A stretch of DNA of 5,868 nucleotides, taken from positions 1 through 5,868 of the forward strand of contig JAGRBM010000304.1 of the NCBI GenBank assembly GCA_020434085.1, written 5' to 3'. This DNA comes from Chrysiogenia bacterium. GTDB lineage: Bacteria > JAGRBM01. Both the position numbers and the translations under genes were made by a program. The notes under the pieces were generated by a model. That model did not search any database. It had not been told where the DNA came from and saw nothing but the letters and a program-made list of their open reading frames with translations. Shown one piece after another: positions 1 through 5,800 of the stretch (positions are counted from its first letter, which is position 1; each line of letters opens with the position of its first letter).

Positions 1-102
1 GCGATTGAACACCGCGCGGAAGATGCCCGCCCCTTTGCTGCGCTCACTGCGCGGGATCTGCCCCATGCCCAGGTCGCGCGAGGTTTCGGGCAACTCACTC
101 AT
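1..102 (-). CDS. N-terminal 34 codons of an unidentified protein, truncated by the window edge
   Basis: An ATG at 102-100 opens a frame that stays open to position 1. The peptide begins MSELPETSRDLGMGQIPRSE and continues with a Lys/Arg-containing stretch ending in ..GIFRAVFNR. The start overlaps the end of the glycosyltransferase gene by 8 nt (ATGAGTGA), an arrangement typical of translationally coupled genes. A GAGG lies about 12 nt upstream, inside the glycosyltransferase gene. The visible part is polar with no signal peptide; the last residues turn hydrophobic and could lead into a membrane segment or a first beta strand. No family can be recognised from 34 residues. Position suggests a partner in the same glycan or lipid-sugar pathway, but that is inference from the operon only. 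It could also be spurious, though the overlap geometry and lack of another candidate downstream favour a real gene. Confidence 0.6.
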   Translation of the reverse strand, partial: MSELPETSRDLGMGQIPRSERSKGAGIFRAVFNR

Positions 103-961
103 CGTCGCGGACCTCGGTGTAGGCAAGACGGAGCTGGGCGATTTGTTCAGAGAGCAGGCCCATGGCGAAGAGCAGCACACTGGAAAAGAGAATGAACAGC
201 GCCGCGGGCGGGAAGGTGCTTGTGCGCGCCAGGCTCACGCCCAGGTAGGTCGCGCCGATGGCAAAGGTTCCCAGGAAGAGCGGGAAGAAAATGCGCAGCG
301 GCGAGAACATCATGGTGATGCGGAAGATGATGAGCAGAAAGCGCACCCCGTCGGAGAGGAGCGAGATCTTGCTCTTGCCCACGCGCGGGGCGAACTCCAC
401 GGGGATGAACTTCACGCTGTGGCCGGCCCGCAGCATCGAGAGCGTGCTGGTGGTCGGATACGAGAAGCTGTTGGGGAACAGATAAAGGAAGCGCAGCACC
501 GTGGCCCGGTGAAAAACCCGGAAGCCGCTGGTCAGGTCCGGGATGGGAAAGGCCGCCACGTAGGAGGCCAGCCGGTTGTAGAGCGAGTTGGCCAGGTTGC
601 GATGGAGCGCCCCCTTGTTGCCGGTGCGCGCCGCCACGACCAGCTCGTGGGTTTTCGCCGCTTCGAGCAGGTCTGGAATGCGCTCGGGCGGGTGCTGGCC
701 GTCCGAATCCAGCAGAACGACATATTCGGTCTTTGCCGCCCGAATGCCCGATTTCACCGCCGCCCCGTTGCCCTTGCGGTAGGGGTGGCTCACCACCTCG
801 GCCCCCGCGGCGCGGGCCAGCTCGGCCGTGCGATCGGTCGATCCATCGTCCACAATGAGAATGTGCCAGGAATCATTGACCGCACGGACGCGCTCAATCA
901 CCTTGGCGATCACGGCCTCTTCATTGAGGGCCGGCATGATAACCGTGACCTGATCGTCCAA
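95..961 (-). CDS. Family 2 glycosyltransferase, membrane-anchored, polyprenyl-phosphate sugar transferase type
   Basis: A 288-residue GT2 enzyme (GT-A fold) resembling dolichyl/undecaprenyl-phosphate glycosyltransferases of the DPM1/GtrB type, which move a sugar from a nucleotide donor to a polyprenyl phosphate at the inner membrane. Numbering from the TTG at 961, visible motifs are MPALNEE (9-15), VDDGSTD (37-43), the metal-binding DxD in DSDGQH (85-90), DLTSGFR (142-148) and the basic RVGKSK (193-198). The C-terminal third has an amphipathic segment (about 205-219) and two hydrophobic helices (about 222-244 and 251-272), ending in a soluble SEQIAQLR tail common in this group. Start choice: AGGAG sits 8 nt before this TTG. 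The frame extends upstream to a TTG at 1033, but that would add a Cys-rich non-conserved leader and leave 4 nt to the divergent rnr start. The internal ATG at MPALNEE would cut the first beta strand. Sugar and acceptor cannot be told from sequence. Confidence 0.9.
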   Translation of the reverse strand: MDDQVTVIMPALNEEAVIAKVIERVRAVNDSWHILIVDDGSTDRTAELARAAGAEVVSHPYRKGNGAAVKSGIRAAKTEYVVLLDSDGQHPPERIPDLLEAAKTHELVVAARTGNKGALHRNLANSLYNRLASYVAAFPIPDLTSGFRVFHRATVLRFLYLFPNSFSYPTTSTLSMLRAGHSVKFIPVEFAPRVGKSKISLLSDGVRFLLIIFRITMMFSPLRIFFPLFLGTFAIGATYLGVSLARTSTFPPAALFILFSSVLLFAMGLLSEQIAQLRLAYTEVRDDE

Positions 962-1037
962 GTGGGCCTCTCCTGCAAAGCAGCGGATGGCCTGAATGTA
1001 ACACACGGGCCGGCAGAACCCGAAAGACACCAAACGA
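962..1037. promoter_or_regulatory. Divergent intergenic region between the glycosyltransferase and RNase R genes
   Basis: Seventy-six bases separate the two divergent start codons, so promoters for both directions should lie here or extend into the opposite gene. The only AT-richer patch is around 993-1003. On the plus strand TGTAAC (997-1002) and on the minus strand TACATT (1000-995) each match four of six bases of a sigma70 -10 box, but neither has a good -35 partner. No clear operator palindrome is visible. RNase R has no convincing Shine-Dalgarno here (only a weak AAAGA about 14 nt before its ATG). That the region is regulatory is inferred from gene orientation; the individual boxes are weak. 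Confidence 0.4.
967..974 (-). promoter_or_regulatory. Ribosome binding site deciding the TTG start of the glycosyltransferase
   Basis: On the minus strand AGGAGAGG precedes the TTG at 961. The core AGGAG (974-970) is 8 nt from the start codon, an optimal spacing. This is the strongest Shine-Dalgarno in the window and is why the shorter TTG start was chosen over the upstream TTG at 1033. Confidence 0.7.
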
Positions 1038-3494
1038 ATGAAAAAAGACAGCGCCCTCCAGATCTATATCGACTTATTGAAGGAGCGCTCCCCCCGTCCG
1101 CTGACCATCAATGAAATGAACACGCTGCTGGGCATCAGCAGCTACAACAAGAAGGCCATCCGCGCGGGTCTGGACGCCGCCATCCGCGCCGGCGCCCTGC
1201 GCAGCATCGGCAAGTCCCGCTACCAGTGGATGCCCGCCGAGAAGACCAGGGGCCAGGAGCCCAAGGCCGCGCCCAGGGAAAGGGCCCAGAAATCCCCCCG
1301 GGTCGAGGGTCTCTATTCGCGCGTGCGCGCGGGCTTTGGTTTCGTGGACGTCCTGGGCCCCGAGGCGGAGAAATTCCGCCGCGACATCCTCATCCCCGAG
1401 GGGATGGAGGGTCAGGCCATGCACGGCGACCGGGTCGAGGTGGAGATCGTCCGAATCGAAAAGCGCAGCGATCGCGTGGTCGGGCGCATCACCAGCGTCG
1501 TCGAGAGCCCCCATGACACAGTCATCGGCATCCTGGAAAACTACCACGGAAGCTGGCGCGTCCTCCCGCAGAACGAGCTCATTCCGCCGGTGCTCATCGA
1601 GAGCGGCGCCAAACCCGCCCGCGACGACGAGGGCCTCATCGGCATTGCGCGGCTGACCCGCCGGCCCGAGCCCCACAAGCTGCCCGCCGGCGAGCTCGTC
1701 GAGGTGGTCGGCAGCCCCGACGATCCCAATGTCCAATTCCTGAGCATCGTTCTCGAGCACGGCCTGCGCCACGAGTTCCCGCCCGAGGCCCTGGCCGAAG
1801 CCGCGCGCCTGCCCGAAGATCCCACGCCCGAGGAATTCAAGAACCGCGAGGACCTGCGCCGCCTGCCCTTCGTTACCATCGACGGCGAGAGCGCCCGCGC
1901 CTTCGACGACGCCGTGTATCTCGAACCGATCAAGGGCGGCGGCTGGCGCCTGCGCGTGGCCATCGCCGACGTGAGCCACTACGTCAAGGAAGGCACCGCC
2001 ATCGGTGACGAAGCCCTGGAGCGCGCTACCAGCACCTACTTCCCCGATCGCGCCATCCCCATGCTTCCCGAAGCATTGAGCAACGGGCTTTGCTCGCTGC
2101 GCCCGCACGTGCCGCGCCTTTCCATGGTGGCCGAGATCGAACTCGACGCCGGCGGCGGCCGCGTGGACTCGCGCTTCTACCGGGCAGTGATCGAGAGCCA
2201 CGCGCGGCTCACCTACACCCAGGTGGCGGCGATGCTCTCGGAGACGAAGACGCCCGAGCTCGATGCCGAGCGCGAGAAGCTCGGCGAGATTCTCGAAATG
2301 CTCCGCGACATGCGCGAGCTGATGCGCACGCTCTACAAGCGGCGTGTCAAGCGCGGCTCGCTCGATCTCGACCTGCCCGAAGCCCTCCTTGATCTCTCCG
2401 AAGAGGGACGCGCCGTGGGCCTGCGGCTTTCCATGCGCAACGACGCCCACCGCATGGTCGAGGAGTTCATGCTCGAGGCCAACAAGGCGGTGGCCTCGCA
2501 CCTTGGCGAGCGCAAGATCCCGCTGGCCTACCGCATTCACGAACCGCCCGAGCCCAGCGATGTCGACGAGCTCAACACCGCGCTCGAACCCTACGGGCTG
2601 GGCGTCGAGTACGACATCCCGGTCAAGCCGATCAACTACCAGGCCCTGCTCAAGGCCCTCTCGGAGCACCGGCTTTCGCGGCCGCTCTCACGCATGGTGC
2701 TTCGCTCCCTAAAACAGGCGCAGTATTCGACCAGCAACCACGGGCACTTCGGTCTGGGCTTTGCCAACTACTGTCACTTCACCTCGCCGATTCGCCGCTA
2801 TCCCGACCTCATCGTGCACCGCCAGCTCGGCCGGGTGATCGACGGGAAGTTCGATCAGGCCCTCGAAGCGGCCGAATCCATCGCGGCCGACTGCGCCCAC
2901 AGTTCCCAGAGGGAGCGCGAGGCCATGGACGCCGAGCGCGCCATGGTGGACCTCAAGAAGGCCGAGTTCATGCTGGGCCACCTTCTCGAAGAAGAAGAAG
3001 GCACCATCGTCTCGGTAACCTCCTTTGGTTTCTTCGTGGAACTCGACGCCTACCCGGTCGAGGGACTCGTTCACGTGGAGAGCCTGGGCGAGGAAGAGCT
3101 CTTCTTCGACGACGTGCAGCGCGTGCTGGGCAACCCGCGCTCGGGCCTGGCATTCCGCCTTGGAGACCGGGTCCGCGTGATGGCGACGAACGTCTCCTTG
3201 CAGAAGCGGCAGATCAACTTCGAGCTCGTAGAGCGCCTCTCGCAGGCAATCACCGGCGGCGCGCCGCTCAACTTCCGCCCGCGCAGCGCCGGCAAGGGCC
3301 CACGCGGCGGAAAGCCGGGTGGCAAGCCCGACAAGTCCGGCAAGCCCTCCGGCAAGCCCTCCGGCAAGCCCTCCGGCAAACCCAAGGACAAGCGCAAGCA
3401 GAAACCCGAGAAAGCCCCCATCCGCAAGAAGTCGCGCAAGGACAAGGCGCAGCGTGACCGGAAGTCCAAGAAGAAAGGCGGCAAGCGCCGCTAG
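1038..3494 (+). CDS. rnr: Ribonuclease R, 3'-5' exoribonuclease
   Basis: An 818-residue RNase II/RNB-family enzyme that degrades structured RNA processively 3'-5' in the cytoplasm (mRNA decay, rRNA quality control). Domains in order: N-terminal winged helix (about 5-64), cold-shock/OB folds (about 91-140 and 162-238; GLYSRVRAGFGFVDV, HGDRVEVEI), RNB catalytic domain (about 260-600), S1 domain (about 653-732; GTIVSVTSFGFFVELD) and a Lys/Arg/Pro/Gly tail (about 745-818). Family signatures include TSTYFPDRAIPMLPEALSNG (331-350), RNDAHRMVEEFML (467-479) and HFTSPIRRYPDL (580-591). Active-site segment TIDGESARAFDDAV (280-293) keeps Asp282, Asp290 and Asp291 but has Ala288 where E. coli RNase R has Asp278. 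Length matches the E. coli enzyme (about 813). The ATG at 1038 places the winged helix correctly, though the RBS is weak. The AMMECR1 gene follows after 19 nt. Leu13 is TTA and Leu558 is CTA, the only such codons in the gene. Confidence 0.97.
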   Translation: MKKDSALQIYIDLLKERSPRPLTINEMNTLLGISSYNKKAIRAGLDAAIRAGALRSIGKSRYQWMPAEKTRGQEPKAAPRERAQKSPRVEGLYSRVRAGFGFVDVLGPEAEKFRRDILIPEGMEGQAMHGDRVEVEIVRIEKRSDRVVGRITSVVESPHDTVIGILENYHGSWRVLPQNELIPPVLIESGAKPARDDEGLIGIARLTRRPEPHKLPAGELVEVVGSPDDPNVQFLSIVLEHGLRHEFPPEALAEAARLPEDPTPEEFKNREDLRRLPFVTIDGESARAFDDAVYLEPIKGGGWRLRVAIADVSHYVKEGTAIGDEALERATSTYFPDRAIPMLPEALSNGLCSLRPHVPRLSMVAEIELDAGGGRVDSRFYRAVIESHARLTYTQVAAMLSETKTPELDAEREKLGEILEMLRDMRELMRTLYKRRVKRGSLDLDLPEALLDLSEEGRAVGLRLSMRNDAHRMVEEFMLEANKAVASHLGERKIPLAYRIHEPPEPSDVDELNTALEPYGLGVEYDIPVKPINYQALLKALSEHRLSRPLSRMVLRSLKQAQYSTSNHGHFGLGFANYCHFTSPIRRYPDLIVHRQLGRVIDGKFDQALEAAESIAADCAHSSQREREAMDAERAMVDLKKAEFMLGHLLEEEEGTIVSVTSFGFFVELDAYPVEGLVHVESLGEEELFFDDVQRVLGNPRSGLAFRLGDRVRVMATNVSLQKRQINFELVERLSQAITGGAPLNFRPRSAGKGPRGGKPGGKPDKSGKPSGKPSGKPSGKPKDKRKQKPEKAPIRKKSRKDKAQRDRKSKKKGGKRR
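3336..3383 (+). repeat. Four tandem copies of a 12-bp unit inside the RNase R tail
   Basis: The unit TCCGGCAAGCCC occurs four times head to tail (3336-3347, 3348-3359, 3360-3371, 3372-3383). The first three copies are identical and the fourth has one change (AAACCC for AAGCCC). It is in frame and encodes Ser-Gly-Lys-Pro four times (residues 767-782), preceded by degenerate GGKP units from about 3307. Being a multiple of three, copy number can change without breaking the frame. The repeat lies in the basic low-complexity tail after the S1 domain. Confidence 0.95.
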
Positions 3495-3513
3495 CATCGG
3501 TCAGGTTTGGTTC

Positions 3514-4053
3514 ATGCTCTCAAGTGACGACAGGCAGGCGCTGCTGACTCTCGCGCGGCGGGTGATCGAAGCGACCGCGCGCCGCGAGTCCGGCAGCATC
3601 TCGCGCCCGGGAGGGTCGACGATTCTCGATGAGCCCCGCGGCGCCTTTGTGACGCTCCATGAGGGAGGCGCGCTGCGCGGGTGCATCGGCTACGTCGAGC
3701 CCACCGAACCCCTCTGGCAGGTGGTCGCCCACGCGGCCGAGGCCGCCTGCACGCGCGATCCGCGCTTTGCTCCCGTGCGCGAGAGTGAGCTGCCGGCCAT
3801 CGACCTGGAGATTTCCGTGCTGGGCCTGCCCGAGCCCATTTCCGGGGCAGCCGACATCGAGATCGGCCGCGACGGGCTGATCCTCGAACTCGGCAGCGCC
3901 CGCGGCCTGCTGCTGCCCCAGGTAGCGCCCGAGTGGGGTTACGGGCCCGAAGAGTTCCTCGATGCCCTCTGCCGAAAGGCGGGTCTTCCCCCCGGCGCCT
4001 GGCGCGAAAGCGGGGCGCGGCTCTACCGCTTTTCCGCCGAGGTATTTTCCTGA
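3514..4053 (+). CDS. AMMECR1-domain protein (AmmeMemoRadiSam system protein A family)
   Basis: A 179-residue protein that is essentially one AMMECR1 domain. Diagnostic features are the hallmark LRGCIGY (54-60), RDPRFAPVRESEL (81-93), the strand IDLEISVLGLPEPI (96-109) and the C-terminal LLLPQVAPEWGYGPEEFLDALCRKAGLP (132-159) followed by an aromatic/basic close (ARLYRFSAEVF). Family length is about 180-200, so it appears complete. In many bacteria and archaea this family is encoded beside a Memo-like protein (B) and a radical SAM protein; neither is in this window. Its biochemical role is not securely established, so none is asserted. The frame is open back to 3319 through the rnr tail, but family homology begins right after the ATG at 3514. 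An AGG (3503-3505) lies 8 nt upstream of that ATG. The 19-nt gap to rnr suggests co-transcription. The third codon is TCA, otherwise absent from the plus-strand genes. Confidence 0.92.
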   Translation: MLSSDDRQALLTLARRVIEATARRESGSISRPGGSTILDEPRGAFVTLHEGGALRGCIGYVEPTEPLWQVVAHAAEAACTRDPRFAPVRESELPAIDLEISVLGLPEPISGAADIEIGRDGLILELGSARGLLLPQVAPEWGYGPEEFLDALCRKAGLPPGAWRESGARLYRFSAEVFS

Positions 4054-4062
4054 AAACCGCGT

Positions 4063-4077
4063 CTGGAGCCCCTCCAG
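4063..4077 (+). other. Short perfect inverted repeat after the AMMECR1 gene
   Basis: CTGGAG (4063-4068), a CCC loop, then CTCCAG (4072-4077) can form a 6-bp hairpin 9 nt past the AMMECR1 stop codon. It is followed by a run of C and then TTCGTT, not a T tract. It is therefore a poor intrinsic terminator and could at most attenuate transcription or protect a 3' end. Such a short GC-rich palindrome can also arise by chance. Confidence 0.25.
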
Positions 4078-4088
4078 CCCCCCCTTCG

Positions 4089-4117
4089 TTGACTTCCCGG
4101 GCGCCTGCTTGTACTGC
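4089..4117 (+). promoter_or_regulatory. Possible weak promoter ahead of the lipoprotein gene
   Basis: TTGACT (4089-4094) matches the sigma70 -35 consensus in five of six bases. Downstream, TGTACT (4110-4115) matches the -10 box in four of six but at a 15-bp spacing; the 17-bp register gives a poorer TACTGC (4112-4117). Either would start transcription only a few bases before the ATG at 4126, giving an almost leaderless mRNA. The sequence occupies the largest plus-strand gap (72 nt). Read-through from the upstream genes is an equally good explanation. Confidence 0.2.
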
Positions 4118-4125
4118 AAAGGCCG

Positions 4126-5019
4126 ATGAGTGATCGAGCGACAACACGAGCCCGCTTTCTGGCCCTCGCGGCGCTGCTTCTGACCTGGATTTCCGGTTGC
4201 GGCAGCGATACGCCGCCCCTGCCCTACATCCGCGTGAGCAGCCTCCCGGCCGTTTCCCGAGTGACGACCAACAACGGGCGCAACCAGGCCATCACCATCC
4301 AGGGCACCATCGCCAACATGCCGCCCAACCGGCCGGCGAGCATTCAGATCGTCAACAACCTGGGCGGCTTTCCCAGCGCCGCGCCCGCCCAGCAGCTTCC
4401 CCTGGGCACCGGCGGGGTGTTCTCCTATCAGATCCAGGCCCCGCTCATTAATCCCATGAGCCCCTTCCTGCCCGGCCCCGACGGCAACGTCGTCATCATC
4501 CGGGCGGCCAACGACTACAGCGTCTACGACACCACCGGCAATCCGATTCCGACGACCGCCGCCTTCACCCTCATCATCGACAACCAGGTGGTCTTCAACC
4601 ACCCGGTCTACGCCGACCTGGACATGAGCGATCCGCCCAATGTCATCAGTGAGTGCGACTTCAGCACGACCGATGTGGTCAGTGGCACGTTCAGCGTGCC
4701 CCTGGGAACCGCCGATGCCAACGACGTGATTACCAGTGCGTTGCTCGTTGAGCGCACTGACGCCAATGCCTTTACCGATCCGACCGTGGATACCCTGGAC
4801 GAGAATTCGCAGGCCATCACGATCGATACCGACGGCACCTTCGAATTCACCGTCGATCCCGGCGACTGGAACTGCACCCCCGGCGATGGAACCGACTGCA
4901 ACTTCTTTGTTCGCTTTACGACAAACAGCGCGACGGCACGGGCGCTGCTCGGGTCTTTCGACAGCGAGGTCACCATGGCGACCTATCCCTTCCAGAGCTG
5001 CCTCACTCCGATCCCGTAG
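4126..5019 (+). CDS. Predicted lipoprotein with two beta-rich segments, function unknown
   Basis: A 297-residue secreted protein I cannot assign to a family. The N-terminus is a lipoprotein signal: basic MSDRATTRAR, hydrophobic FLALAALLLT (11-20) and lipobox ISGC with the lipidated Cys25. Residue +2 is Gly, so by the E. coli rule it should go to the outer membrane. The mature part looks all-beta and acidic. Residues about 42-152 alternate like a bacterial Ig-like sandwich (ITIQGTIA, GVFSYQIQAPL, NVVIIRAAND, FTLIIDN). Residues about 160-290 repeat the logic (VSGTFSVPL, DGTFEFTVD, NFFVRFTTN). Four non-lipobox cysteines (177, 250, 258, 292) all lie in the second half and could form two disulfides in the periplasm. 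The start is the only ATG ahead of the signal, and it has only a weak AAAGG close by. The HAD gene follows after 18 nt. The Ig-like reading is inference from strand pattern. Confidence 0.85.
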   Translation: MSDRATTRARFLALAALLLTWISGCGSDTPPLPYIRVSSLPAVSRVTTNNGRNQAITIQGTIANMPPNRPASIQIVNNLGGFPSAAPAQQLPLGTGGVFSYQIQAPLINPMSPFLPGPDGNVVIIRAANDYSVYDTTGNPIPTTAAFTLIIDNQVVFNHPVYADLDMSDPPNVISECDFSTTDVVSGTFSVPLGTADANDVITSALLVERTDANAFTDPTVDTLDENSQAITIDTDGTFEFTVDPGDWNCTPGDGTDCNFFVRFTTNSATARALLGSFDSEVTMATYPFQSCLTPIP

Positions 5020-5025
5020 CCATCT

Positions 5026-5029
5026 GAGG
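5026..5029 (+). promoter_or_regulatory. Ribosome binding site of the HAD hydrolase gene
   Basis: GAGG within CTGAGGC lies 8 nt before the ATG at 5038, inside the 18-nt gap after the lipoprotein stop codon. It supports this start and independent re-initiation of translation within the same transcript. Confidence 0.5.
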
Positions 5030-5037
5030 CAGCCGCC

Positions 5038-5796
5038 ATGCAGCCCCTCGGCAAGAGTCCCATCACCGCCTTCTTCGACGTCGACGAGACGCTGATCACC
5101 AGCAACTCGGCCACGATCTATGCCGCCTACATGGCGAAGATCGGCAAGATCAGCCGCCGCGACATCCTGCGGGCGCTCTGGTTCGTCACGCTCCACCGCA
5201 TGAACCGCCTCGATGGAGAGAGCGTCGGGCGCCGCATGATCGCGCGCGGCCGGGGAACGCCCATCGAGGAAGTGCGCGCCGACTGCGAAAACTGTTTCCG
5301 CGAAGAGCTCGTCCACTATCTGAGTGACGAGGGCGTGCGCGCGGTGCGTGCCCACCAGGCCGAGGGCCACCGCGTCGTGCTGCTGAGCGCCTCGACCCAG
5401 TATGTGTGCGAGCCCCTGAGTAAATTCCTGGAGATCGACGGTGCCATCTGCAACGAGCTTCTGGACGAGGAAGGCCTGCTCACAGGTACTTTCCGCGAGC
5501 CCTACTGCTACGGACCCGGCAAGCGCGTGCGCGTCGAGCAGTGGGCGAGCGAGCACGGCGTCGACCTGGCGCGCAGCTATTTCTACGCCGACTCGGTCAC
5601 CGACCTGCCGGTGCTGGAGGCCGTCGGGCACCCGGTTCCCGTCAATCCCGACCGCGAACTGCTTCGCGAGGCGCGCTCGCGCGGCTGGCCGCGCCTTCGC
5701 TGGCGGCGCCTGGCGCGCTCGATCCCGCCGCGCCCGCTCTCGGATACCGAGCGCCTGATGCGCCAGTTCTCCGGGCGGCGCCTGCCGGAGGCCTGA
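5038..5796 (+). CDS. HAD superfamily subfamily IB hydrolase, phosphoserine-phosphatase-like
   Basis: A 252-residue cytoplasmic HAD phosphatase of the IB group (helical C1 cap, PSPase-like). All four HAD motifs are present: motif I DVDETL with nucleophile Asp14 and acid/base Asp16; motif II VVLLSAST with Ser117; motif III Lys162 in GPGKRVRVEQ; and motif IV YADSVTDLPVLEAVG with Mg-binding Asp185 and Asp189. The cap lies between motifs I and II (about 25-105). DxDxTL followed by SNSATIYAAYM and the VPVNPD segment (201-206) match the group described as HAD-IB family hydrolase (CicA-like and related to the HAD half of some PlsC fusions), not SerB itself. The substrate is unknown, perhaps a phospholipid- or metabolite-phosphate. 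Residues 213-250 form an Arg-rich tail (WPRLRWRRLAR) that may contact membrane or nucleic acid; this is speculation. It lies 18 nt after the lipoprotein gene and 4 nt before the next gene, consistent with one operon. Confidence 0.92.
   Translation: MQPLGKSPITAFFDVDETLITSNSATIYAAYMAKIGKISRRDILRALWFVTLHRMNRLDGESVGRRMIARGRGTPIEEVRADCENCFREELVHYLSDEGVRAVRAHQAEGHRVVLLSASTQYVCEPLSKFLEIDGAICNELLDEEGLLTGTFREPYCYGPGKRVRVEQWASEHGVDLARSYFYADSVTDLPVLEAVGHPVPVNPDRELLREARSRGWPRLRWRRLARSIPPRPLSDTERLMRQFSGRRLPEA
5787..5791 (+). promoter_or_regulatory. Ribosome binding site of the CoA-binding protein gene
   Basis: GGAGG lies within the last codons of the HAD gene, 9 nt upstream of the ATG at 5801. With a 4-nt gap between stop and start, translation of the two genes is probably coupled. 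Confidence 0.6.
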
Positions 5797-5800
5797 TCCA

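Noticed and set aside
5-1114. 369-codon open frame on the plus strand over the glycosyltransferase gene
   Set aside because: It is in codon register with the antisense glycosyltransferase, whose motifs are unmistakable. The translation shows no domain and runs into the RNase R start.
1074-2669. 531-codon minus-strand frame inside RNase R
   Set aside because: It is a mirror of the RNase R codons. It ends exactly at the sense TTA (1074) and is interrupted at the sense CTA (2709). No protein family is evident.
3336-3383. CRISPR-like or regulatory direct repeats
   Set aside because: The units are contiguous 12-mers with no spacers and are in frame within a coding tail.
3071-3484. Minus-strand frame with repeated GLPE units and apparent domain-like structure
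   Set aside because: The repeats are simply the complement of the SGKP-coding tandem repeat in RNase R.
3319-3513. 65-residue N-terminal extension of the AMMECR1 protein reaching into rnr
   Set aside because: The extension is an out-of-frame reading of the SGKP repeat region (Ser/Pro/Ala-rich), while the conserved domain begins just after the ATG at 3514.
4063-4077. Rho-independent terminator after the AMMECR1 gene
   Set aside because: The stem is only 6 bp and is followed by a C run, not T residues, so it is listed only as an inverted repeat.
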